Part shown: positions 8,941 to 17,000 of the stretch, in pieces
Layout: each line of letters starts with the position of its first letter
How positions within the stretch are numbered: the stretch's first letter is position 1
Source: Novipirellula caenicola
Lineage (GTDB): Bacteria > Planctomycetota > Planctomycetia > Pirellulales > Pirellulaceae
DNA length: 64,000 nt
Direction of reading: 5' to 3'
NCBI RefSeq assembly: GCF_039545035.1
Contig: NZ_BAABRO010000004.1
Coordinates: 434,001 to 498,000 of the forward strand
Notes under the pieces: model-generated
Told to the model about the DNA's origin: nothing
Database searches by the model: none
The model's input: the letters and a program-made list of their open reading frames with translations, nothing else
Program-made: the position numbers and the translations under genes

Positions 8941-9566
8941 AACTCGACTCCGCGTTGGGGTTTCACACCGTGCCCGTACGGGTGTTTGATGACTTTCATT
9001 TCGGAAACGAGGTCGGCGATTTCGATCAATTCGGGACTTGCGTTGCGGCCGGTCAAAACGACATGCAACATTTGTCGTTTCTGCTTCAATTCATCGATGA
9101 CTCGCGTAATCGCTACATAGTCATATTTGGTCGCGATGTTCAATTCATCGAGGATCACCATGTCGAACGATGGATCTCGCATCAATTCGACTGCTTTTTG
9201 CCAGCCTTTTTCAGCGGTTGCGATATCCCGCTCGCGGTCTTGCGTTTTCCAAGTGAACCCTTCCCCGAGCGTGTGCATTTCGACGGGTAGATCGAGCTTG
9301 GCAAAAAACGCGGCCTCCCCGGTCGGGATCGCTCCTTTGATGAACTGGACGATCCCGACCTTCATCCCTTGCCCGAGTGCCCGGATCGCCATCCCAAACG
9401 CCGCAGTCGATTTTCCTTTGCCGGCTCCGGTGTGAACGATGATCAACCCTTTTTCGATCGTTGCTTTGGCAAGCTTCCGATCGGCAGCCTCGTTGATGCG
9501 AACCATCTTCGCTTTGTGTTCTTGGTTAACGTCGCGTTCTTGGTGTCCGTCGTTTGCTGGATTCAT
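8937..9566 (-). CDS. cobO: Cob(I)yrinic acid a,c-diamide adenosyltransferase
   Basis: A 209-residue CobO/BtuR-type adenosyltransferase. It transfers the 5'-deoxyadenosyl group of ATP to the corrinoid cobalt, forming the upper ligand. The P-loop GAGKGKST near residue 47 is the hallmark, followed by MAIRALGQGMKVGIVQFIKG, VILDELNIATKYDYV, VVLTGRNASPELIEIAD and a final KHPYGHGVKPQRGVEF. The N-terminal 35 residues are charged. It sits between cobQ and cobU with 4-nt overlaps at both ends. Confidence 0.95.
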   Translation of the reverse strand: MNPANDGHQERDVNQEHKAKMVRINEAADRKLAKATIEKGLIIVHTGAGKGKSTAAFGMAIRALGQGMKVGIVQFIKGAIPTGEAAFFAKLDLPVEMHTLGEGFTWKTQDRERDIATAEKGWQKAVELMRDPSFDMVILDELNIATKYDYVAITRVIDELKQKRQMLHVVLTGRNASPELIEIADLVSEMKVIKHPYGHGVKPQRGVEF

Positions 9567-11098
9567 TTAGAAGTCTCCTGATGCCAGATAATCTGTTCGA
9601 GTTGTTGGATGTCGATATGCGATTCAAAGGCGTCCGCAAGCCGATCCAGCGATGTGGTCAGAACGTCGTCGGCATTGACCGAGGACGAGTCTTGCGAAAA
9701 TGTTTGGAATGTTCTCAGCCATGCATGACGAAAGGCGTCGTTGTGAAACAGACCGTGCAGGTAACAGCCCCACACGCGACCATCGGCGGAACGGGCACCG
9801 TCCGATGCGTTCGCAGGCGGCACCGATCCAGTCGACAAATTTGCTCGCTGAAGCCATGTCGATTGCGAAACCGTTTGGCCCACATGAATCTCGTAGCCGC
9901 GGACCCGTTGTCCCTGTGTACCGGGCGCGATTGCGTCGTCGGTAATTTGAGTTTCGACTTGAAAGGTTTGTTTTTCGTGCTGAAACGTCGTCTCGATCTC
10001 GAGCAACCCGAGACCCTCGACACGGCTGCGAACATGTTCGAGATGATGAGGGTTGTTGATTCGGCGACCGAGCATTTGATAGCCGCCGCAGATCCCAACT
10101 ACCCTGGATCCCTGGTCATGGGACGCCATGATGCACTGCTGCAATCCGGTTGATCGCAGCCAATCCAAATCCGCGATCGTATTTTTGGTGCCTGGCAGAA
10201 TAATCAGATCGGGGCGTCCGAACGATCCCGACGAACGAACGTAACGGAGCGACACGCCCGGTTCATTCTCCAGTGGATCGAAGTCGTCAAAATTTGCGAT
10301 GTGAGGGAACTGAATGACGACCACATTGATCCCGCCGGCGTCGCACGTGGGTGCAGGGTTGAAAGATTTCTCGGACAGCGTGGCCGCGTCTTCTTCGGGC
10401 AACCGCAGCGAATCGATCCAGGGCAAGACGCCTAGAACAGGAACCTCGCCTCGCGTTTGGAGCATCTCGACACCGCGATCAAACAGCCGTAAATCACCAC
10501 GAAACTTGTTGACAATTAGCCCCCGCACGAGTGCTCGATCTTCGGGCGTTAACAACCAAAGGGTACCCAGCAGCTGAGCAAACACACCGCCTCGTTCGAT
10601 GTCGCCCACCAGCAGCACAGGCGATTGGCAATAACGAGCGACTGACATGTTGACCATTTCGACATCGGCGAGGTTGAGTTCCGCCGGGCTGCCGGCCCCT
10701 TCGATCACGACCAATTCATATTCGTCTCGCATCCGATCCAATGCATCGGTAACCACACCCCAGTATTCGCTGCGACGGCGGAAGTAAGCTGCCGCTGCGA
10801 GCGATCCGAGCGGTCGACCGTTGACAATCACTTGCGAATGCGAGTCCCCCTCGGGTTTCAGCAAGATCGGATTCATATCGGCGGTCGGGGGCGCCCCTGC
10901 GGCGATCGCTTGCAGAGCTTGAGAACGCCCAATCTCGGATCCGTCCGCGCAAACGGCAGCGTTATTGGACATGTTTTGAGCCTTGAACGGAGCAACGCGG
11001 ACACCCCGACGCGCAAAGCAACGACAGATCGCCGCAGTCAGCAAACTCTTGCCCGCCGACGAGCTCGTTCCTTGGATCATCAATGTCTTGGCGGTCAT
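9563..11098 (-). CDS. cobQ: Cobyric acid synthase
   Basis: A 511-residue CobQ/CbiP amidotransferase that amidates the b, d, e and g side chains of adenosylcobyrinic acid a,c-diamide using glutamine. The N-terminal synthetase domain shows MIQGTSSSAGKSLLTAA and APFKAQNMSNNA; the middle has VIEGAGSPAELNL and VNKFRGDLRLFDRG; the C-terminal glutaminase domain has the nucleophilic cysteine in VVGICGGYQMLG and the partner histidine in CYLHGLFHND. ATG 11098 starts the conserved domain; a longer frame to 11149 adds 17 unlikely residues. No cbiA/cobB was found, so the diamide substrate must come from elsewhere. Confidence 0.95.
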   Translation of the reverse strand: MTAKTLMIQGTSSSAGKSLLTAAICRCFARRGVRVAPFKAQNMSNNAAVCADGSEIGRSQALQAIAAGAPPTADMNPILLKPEGDSHSQVIVNGRPLGSLAAAAYFRRRSEYWGVVTDALDRMRDEYELVVIEGAGSPAELNLADVEMVNMSVARYCQSPVLLVGDIERGGVFAQLLGTLWLLTPEDRALVRGLIVNKFRGDLRLFDRGVEMLQTRGEVPVLGVLPWIDSLRLPEEDAATLSEKSFNPAPTCDAGGINVVVIQFPHIANFDDFDPLENEPGVSLRYVRSSGSFGRPDLIILPGTKNTIADLDWLRSTGLQQCIMASHDQGSRVVGICGGYQMLGRRINNPHHLEHVRSRVEGLGLLEIETTFQHEKQTFQVETQITDDAIAPGTQGQRVRGYEIHVGQTVSQSTWLQRANLSTGSVPPANASDGARSADGRVWGCYLHGLFHNDAFRHAWLRTFQTFSQDSSSVNADDVLTTSLDRLADAFESHIDIQQLEQIIWHQETSK

Positions 11099-11131
11099 CG
11101 TTGTCTCACTTTCATTGCTGCAATTTTTTCG

Positions 11132-11210
11132 TGCCTTGCTTCCCGCCAAGCCGAACGAACACTTCCCGTCGAGCCAAATGAACGCTCACCGCCCCAGTGG
11201 AAGCAAGGCA
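11132..11210 (-). other. Inverted repeat between the pseudopilin-like gene and cobQ
   Basis: Twelve-base perfect inverted repeat (11132-11143 and 11199-11210) with a 55-base interior, filling most of the 132-base gap between the DUF1559 stop and cobQ. There is no T-run on the 3' side in the operon direction, so it is not a standard terminator. It could stabilise the upstream mRNA segment or set different expression levels for the pseudopilin-like gene and the cob genes. Confidence 0.5.
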
Positions 11211-11230
11211 AAGCTTGTCCGAGGATCGGC

Positions 11231-12244
11231 TTAGTCCAACGTCACCACTTCGTGTCCATTGCGGCTCACAAGTGCGACAAGCTGATCGATGGGCAGCGAG
11301 CTCGTCAAAAACCGCACCGAACCATCGGCGACCAAGGTTTGTGCCCCACCGACATGAAACGAGTAGACTTCGTTGTCGTTGCTGCAATTGATCGAACACG
11401 ATCCTGGGCGGATCGCGGTGTTGCCTTCGGGCGTTGCCCCATCCACGGTGAAGCCTTTGTTATGACTGGCCCACACGCCGCCGGTTGGAAACGGACGCGT
11501 GACACTGGAACTGCCGCTCCACGTTTTCGGAGACGCCCCATCGCCGACGAGTCGACCGTTTTGGAAAAGTTCGGGTCGACCGGCACACTCGACAACGAGC
11601 AGGGTGTTTGACAGACCATCGATAACATCCGATAGCCGCACGGCGGTCGATTTTAAGATCCCACAATTCCGAGGATCATGCAGTTGCTGCGATGCGGGCA
11701 ACACGGCGTTGAGCTGCGTCCCAACGCCACCGACGTTGGCGTAATCGGTTGTTGCACCGTCGTAAAAGTCACGAGCGGACAATGTGTACGAGGTCGTCGT
11801 GGCATTGGCGTAATCGACCAGCACGGTCCATTCGAAACCACGACGATCGGGAACCGACGGACAGCTCATGGCGGGCACTTTGGCGCTGACCGCGTCCGCG
11901 TTTTGCGGATCGTGCCAGTGGTAATTTCCATCAAAGGATTGGAACAGGCCATCTTGTTCAATGAATGGAAGCACCGCCGTGAACCAACTGCCGCGTTTGG
12001 TAATGAACCCTTTTCCTTGACTCGGAGAGGACGATTGCGCTGGCCAAACCCGATACGCGGACTCGTAATTGTGCAGTGCCAATCCGATCTGTTTCAGATT
12101 GTTTCCACACTGCATTCGTCTCGCCGCCTCGCGGGCGGCCTGGACCGCGGGCAATAGCAGCCCGACTAAGACGCCGATGATTGCGATCACCACCAGCAAT
12201 TCGACCAACGTGAAACCTTGTGACCGACAATAACGCTTGCTCAT
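11231..12244 (-). CDS. DUF1559 pseudopilin-like secreted protein, first gene after the B12 riboswitch
   Basis: A 337-residue DUF1559 protein. It has a type IV prepilin-like leader: ten residues (MSKRYCRSQG), then [14 protein letters not shown] with Glu at +5, so it is a substrate for a prepilin peptidase and probably assembles into or passes through a pseudopilus. The helix continues as [18 protein letters not shown], and the typical C-terminal HVGG...ADGSVRFL motif is present. ATG 12244 has a GAGG site six bases upstream. It lies directly downstream of a cobalamin riboswitch and upstream of cobQ on the same strand, so it is probably co-transcribed with the cobamide genes. DUF1559 proteins are abundant in Planctomycetes and their function is not established. 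Confidence 0.9.
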   Translation of the reverse strand: MSKRYCRSQGFTLVELLVVIAIIGVLVGLLLPAVQAAREAARRMQCGNNLKQIGLALHNYESAYRVWPAQSSSPSQGKGFITKRGSWFTAVLPFIEQDGLFQSFDGNYHWHDPQNADAVSAKVPAMSCPSVPDRRGFEWTVLVDYANATTTSYTLSARDFYDGATTDYANVGGVGTQLNAVLPASQQLHDPRNCGILKSTAVRLSDVIDGLSNTLLVVECAGRPELFQNGRLVGDGASPKTWSGSSSVTRPFPTGGVWASHNKGFTVDGATPEGNTAIRPGSCSINCSNDNEVYSFHVGGAQTLVADGSVRFLTSSLPIDQLVALVSRNGHEVVTLD

Positions 12245-12265
12245 CTTGTTCCTCGAGTGAATGAG

Positions 12266-12283
12266 CGGAGGCGTGAACCTCCG
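12266..12283 (-). promoter_or_regulatory. Hairpin in the leader 22 nt before the pseudopilin-like start codon
   Basis: A 6-bp stem (CGGAGG with CCTCCG, 6-nt loop) sits between the riboswitch and the start codon. The 5' arm resembles a Shine-Dalgarno site but is too far from ATG 12244 to act as one; the likely site is GAGG near 12250. It may be part of the expression platform, since no intrinsic terminator follows the aptamer. Confidence 0.35.
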
Positions 12284-12451
12284 GCGCAGCCCCCCCGGCA
12301 GGATCAATCGATCACGTATCACGACTCTGGCGCAGACAAACGAAGATCGCATCACGCCCACATTGCGGTCGCGATACCAATTCCCGAAATCATCAAGGTA
12401 GAGACGCGATAGTTCCCAATTCCCCGAGGGTACTACCACAACTAAAAATGA

Positions 12452-12640
12452 CGTTTGGGCAGGTCTTCTGGCTCCCGGATTATTTGTCCCCCACGCCTTC
12501 CCGAGGTCGATTCGACCACAGTGGCATTGTGCGGGGTTCATTTCCGGTTACAGCGGCGGGACCGCAACGGATTTGCACCGTTTTCCCTATTCTCTGAAGC
12601 GACGACAGGTCGATTCAGCACCCAAGTCTTGCCGAAGTAT
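12452..12640 (-). ncRNA. Cobalamin riboswitch
   Basis: On the minus strand the conserved cobalamin-aptamer elements occur in the expected order: AATAGGGAA (12583-12591), the core GCAAATCCG followed by CCGCCGCTGT (12550-12576), the B12 box GCCACTG (12519-12525) and the 3' segment GGGAGCCAGAAGACCTGCC (12458-12476). In this family adenosylcobalamin or another cobamide binds the aptamer and represses downstream genes. The next gene is the DUF1559 protein at 12244 and then the cob operon. About 210 bases separate aptamer and start codon, with no T-tract terminator, so control of translation or Rho-dependent termination is more likely. The 5' boundary is approximate. Confidence 0.95.
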
Positions 12641-12749
12641 GCGGCTCGAAAGCGTCGATGTCAACGAGAGCTCGGCGGGGCGTGAGAGGCTAAGCCCTAT
12701 CGCCAAAACCGCGATTTGTTGCCAAGCTATGGCTGGAATTAACGTCGCG

Positions 12750-12773
12750 GCTAGAAATCGTTAAATTTCTAGC
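12750..12773. promoter_or_regulatory. 9-bp inverted repeat in the divergent promoter region
   Basis: Arms GCTAGAAAT and ATTTCTAGC separated by six bases (12750-12758 and 12765-12773). It lies between the riboswitch transcript and the plus-strand polyprenyl synthase gene, in an AT-richer stretch where the divergent promoters should be. It could be an operator; no regulator is identified. Confidence 0.35.
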
Positions 12774-12883
12774 AAGCTAGCGGGGGGATTGTCGGTTGCT
12801 TCGCGTGCTTTATTGCGGTTCCATCGGAATGTGGTATGCCGCATCGGCTCGTCCATCCTGTTTCACTTTACGGTTTCGCCGAA

Positions 12884-13957
12884 ATGGATTCGACCTCAAC
12901 CTTTCACGCTGCTCAATTGACGACGGAAAATCATCGCGAATCTCGCCCTAGCGAATCCAACGGCCACGCGATTTCGGGTGCCTTGGCCGACCAATTTGCC
13001 AAGTTGTATGGCCCGGTCGCCGCAGAGCTTCTGCTTGTCGAAAAACGATTCCACCAAGAGCTGCAGTCGCCCTATGAATCGCTCGTCCCGGTGCTCCGCC
13101 ACGGTACTCAACTAGGCGGAAAACGGCTGCGACCCGCGATGTTGCTGTTGGCCGCCTCGGCCGTTGGATCGGTCCGCGAGGACCACGTGGTGCTGGGGGC
13201 GGTGATCGAAATGGTGCACACCGCCACGCTGATCCACGATGACGTCCTGGACGATGCGGATACCCGCCGGCATGTGCCCACGGTCAACGCCAAGTGGAAC
13301 AATCACACCAGCATCTTGTTGGGCGACTACCTGTTTGCCCAAAGCTTTCGCTTGGCGGCGACCTTGCCCTCGACCGAAGCATGTCGCTGGATCGGCGAAG
13401 CGGCGCGATTGGTGTGCGAAGGCGAAATGCGGCAAGTGTTGAAGCGAGATGTATTGGATATCGACGAGACGACCTACATCGAGATGATTCAGGGTAAGAC
13501 CGCCGAACTGTGCCGAGTCGCCTGCCAATTGGGATCCCATTTCGCTGATGGCAGCCCCGAAGTCACCACATCGCTTGCTGAGTACGGAGACTCACTTGGC
13601 ATCGCCTTTCAGATTGCCGATGACTACCTCGATCTATGGGGTAGCGACGAGCGCGTCGGAAAGACGCTCGGGACCGATCTTCAGCAGGGCAAAATCACCT
13701 TGCCGGTCATTCGACTTTTGCAAACCGCCGACGAAGCGAGACGAAACCAGATTCTACAATTGTTGGCCGAGCCAAGTCGTCGCCGCACCGAGACGATCAT
13801 GCCTTGGTTGGACCAAAGCGATGCTCGCCAATACACACGAGAAACCGCGTTGCAGTATCAACGCAAAGCGATCACGGCGCTTGACGTGTTGGCGGATTCT
13901 CCCGCCAAAGCGTCGCTCAATGCGATTGCCGAATTTGCCGTCAATCGCCGCTTCTAA
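12884..13957 (+). CDS. Polyprenyl diphosphate synthase (octaprenyl/heptaprenyl type)
   Basis: A trans-prenyltransferase of about 357 residues. It elongates an allylic diphosphate with isopentenyl diphosphate to make the side chain of menaquinone or ubiquinone. Both aspartate-rich motifs are present: DDVLDDADTRR (first motif, residues about 120-130) and DDYLD (second motif), with GGKRLRPAML before them and GKTLGTDLQQGKITLPVI after. The start is uncertain: ATG 12836 in the same frame adds 16 residues, and neither site has a clear ribosome-binding site. Chain length cannot be read from sequence alone. It is divergent from the cobamide operon and convergent with the giant lectin gene. Confidence 0.9.
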   Translation: MDSTSTFHAAQLTTENHRESRPSESNGHAISGALADQFAKLYGPVAAELLLVEKRFHQELQSPYESLVPVLRHGTQLGGKRLRPAMLLLAASAVGSVREDHVVLGAVIEMVHTATLIHDDVLDDADTRRHVPTVNAKWNNHTSILLGDYLFAQSFRLAATLPSTEACRWIGEAARLVCEGEMRQVLKRDVLDIDETTYIEMIQGKTAELCRVACQLGSHFADGSPEVTTSLAEYGDSLGIAFQIADDYLDLWGSDERVGKTLGTDLQQGKITLPVIRLLQTADEARRNQILQLLAEPSRRRTETIMPWLDQSDARQYTRETALQYQRKAITALDVLADSPAKASLNAIAEFAVNRRF

Positions 13958-14017
13958 GCAAGTCGTTCGATTATGACCGGGCGGCTCGCGCCGCTCCGCT
14001 GTAAAAAGACCTGGCGG

Positions 14018-17000
14018 CTAGACCACTTCCCAGCGGCCGATCTGGCCATCCAAAAGGTCGACAAAGTACATCTCGCCGTCGATCCCCTGACGCATATCGA
14101 CCACGTACTGAGCTCCGGTGGTAAAGACGGACACATCGGTGACATTTCCATCGGCGTCCACGGACGCACGTCGCACGATTCCTTGACCAAGATCATTGAA
14201 GATAATGTCGCCTTCGTAAAGCAGTCCGAGGTCGCCGCCGCGAATGACGTCCCCCATCACAATCGCGTTGATGCCATCCCCCGCATGGCTGAGCGCGATG
14301 ATCGACGGAGTGGCTTCCCCACCATTGGCCAAGAACTGTTGTCCAGCCGGAAGTCCAAGGTAGCCTCCGGGCGTCACAATGTTGTAGCCCTGCCCGCCTT
14401 CGTAGTAAGGCCAGCCAAAATTGGTGCCTGGGTCGCCGGTGTTGATTTCTTCCCACGTGGTCCAGCCCACATCGCCGATGAACAATCGGCCGGTGGCGTC
14501 GTCCACGGCGATCCGGAACGGATTGCGTAGTCCGAGTTGATAGACTTTGGATCGATTCGCGTCGGCGTCGCCATTGAAGAACGGATTGTCGGACAAGCCT
14601 TGGCCCGTGACCGGATCGATTCGCAACACTTTGCCGGACAAGCTATCGATGTCCTGGACACGCACGGCACGCGGATCCATTTGGTTGTAACTGGCACCGT
14701 CACCGATCGAAACAAACAGACTGCCGTCGGGGGCGAATTCGAGCGACGCAATCGAATGCGTCGTGCTATCGCTGTTGATGAAGTCTTGAATGTACGAACC
14801 ATCCGCATTCTGTCCCGCAGGCGGCTCGGCCATATTGGTGACACTGTTGGTGAACGCGTTGAAATTGTCCCAAGTGCTCGCATTACCCAACAGAATCGTT
14901 TCCGATCCCGCCACCATCGTCGTGAAATTCGTGGTCTCATCGAGCGTGATTCGCATCAATTGTCCAACGCGATTGCCCGTTCCATCAGGTCCCGCTAAAC
15001 CATTGCCGACATGATTCCACACCTCCGGTGGATCATAGGTATACAGCAGGTACATGTAAGGGTTGTTTTCCAAATCGGGATGCACCGCAACATCAAGCAA
15101 CCCACGATCCGAAACGTTGTTGACGATCCGCGAGATATCAATGATCGGATCCGAAACCCGTTGGGCGTCTCGGTAAACCTTAACGACGCCCGCTTTCTCC
15201 GAGACGTATAGATTGCGACCATCATCCGACCAATCGATTGCCGTCGGTTGGTTCAAACCGCTATGCACAATTTTCGTCTGGATTTCGCCGGTGGGCAGGA
15301 CTCCGGGATCCGCAACCGGAGTCTGCGAATTCATCCACCACGATGCAATCCGGTGGCGATTGGGGCGATCATAATCAGCGGCAGAAAAGCCCACGTACAT
15401 TTGGTTGCCAACGATCTGATCCAGTGCGATCGTCGCTCGGACGTTTGCCAAGCCTGGCTTTTCGGGCGTGTCGGAGACGTAGACGGCAAGCACGTTGCTG
15501 TCACCGTTGTAGTCGATCCACGCGTAATAGACTCCGCCTGAATTGAGATTGATCGGGGCAGGGGCCTGCGCCAGTGCGTTTTGCACGTTGCCGTTCACGA
15601 CAATCGCGATCTCGTCACCGAATTTATCAAACCCATTTTTCCAGGTATCAAGTTCAATCGCGACACTGTTGGCGAGTCCACCGTAGCCGAGTCCATACGA
15701 TCCATAGCCAATCGCATCGGAACCCGCCGCCGAATTCTGCATCACAAACGCGATGCCATCAGCACCACCGCTGCCCCAGCCCTGGTCCATCTGGAAGCTA
15801 AAACTGGTTTGGAACGACGATGTCGACGTGACGTCAATCGAGTTGGAATAAAACGCCGATCCGGCTTGGTAGGCCGCATTGGATGTCAATTGCAAATAGC
15901 CACCGCTCAGCGACGCGTTTCCATTGAGATTGATGAATTCGGACGAACTGAAATCAACGTACGACGGAAGTTGCTGTTCATCATCGAGAATCGAAATCGT
16001 TGCAGTTCGCGGAACCCCTAGTTCGGCATTGACCGGGTTGTCAATCGTCAAAACAAACGCTTCAAGCCCTTCTTCTAAATCATCATTCAACAGTGGAATT
16101 CGGATCTCGGCATAACGTTGCCCTGCTTCGAATCGCAACACGCCGCTGGTTTGTAAATAGTCGGCAGATGCGGTTGCCGCTTGTGCCCCGGTCTTGTCAT
16201 AGGTTTGATAATTGATCGAAGCGGCACTCGATGCATTGCCGGTACGAACAACGCCGACGATTGCTTCGCCCGCGGATTCATTCACGGTGATTTGAGACGA
16301 CTGCAACCCGAATGTTCCTGGACCGCTGTTGCTTGGATCATCAGGCACATCAAGGTTCAGCGACCACGATAAAATCTGATGCGCATTGGGCAGATTGTAA
16401 TTGCTGGCGGTAAAGCCAACATAGAATTGGTTGCCTAACGTGGCGGCCAAGTCAATGTTACGGACCAACGTCGGAGTGGTTGGCTTTTGGTTATTTTCCG
16501 ACAGATAAACACGCAGTGTGTTGGTCGTTCCATCGTAGTCGACCCAGGCGTAGCCGACGCTACCCGAGTTCAGATTGATCGGCGATGCGGCAGCGCCGAT
16601 GGAGTTCTGAAAATCCCCGTTCAGATTCACCGACACCTCGTCGCTGAACGCATCCCAACTGTTTTTCCAAGTATCAAATTCGATCGCAACACTTTTCGCA
16701 ATCCCACCGTAGCCGAGCCATCCCCCGTTTCCGCCGAGCGCCCGTAGACCTTGCGGCGAATTTTGCAGCACCAACGCAAATCCATCGGCGCCGCTCGATC
16801 CGGATCCACCATTGATGGCGAACGAAAAGTTCGTTTGGAACGAGGTGTTGCTGGTCAGCTCAATCGCATCATTGTAAAAAGCCGACCCCGCTTGGTAGGG
16901 CGCCGCCGACGTGATTTGAAGACGCCCGCCCGTCACCGAGGCACTACCGTTGCGGGTGATGAGGTTGTCAGCATCAAAGCTGGCAAAATTCGGTAGCGAC

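Noticed and set aside
11132-11210. Inverted repeat as an intrinsic terminator before cobQ
   Set aside because: On the operon strand it is followed by an A-rich, not T-rich, tract.
12245-12541. Extension of the DUF1559 frame into the riboswitch
   Set aside because: It would place about 100 residues before the prepilin leader and read through the aptamer; ATG 12244 has its own site.
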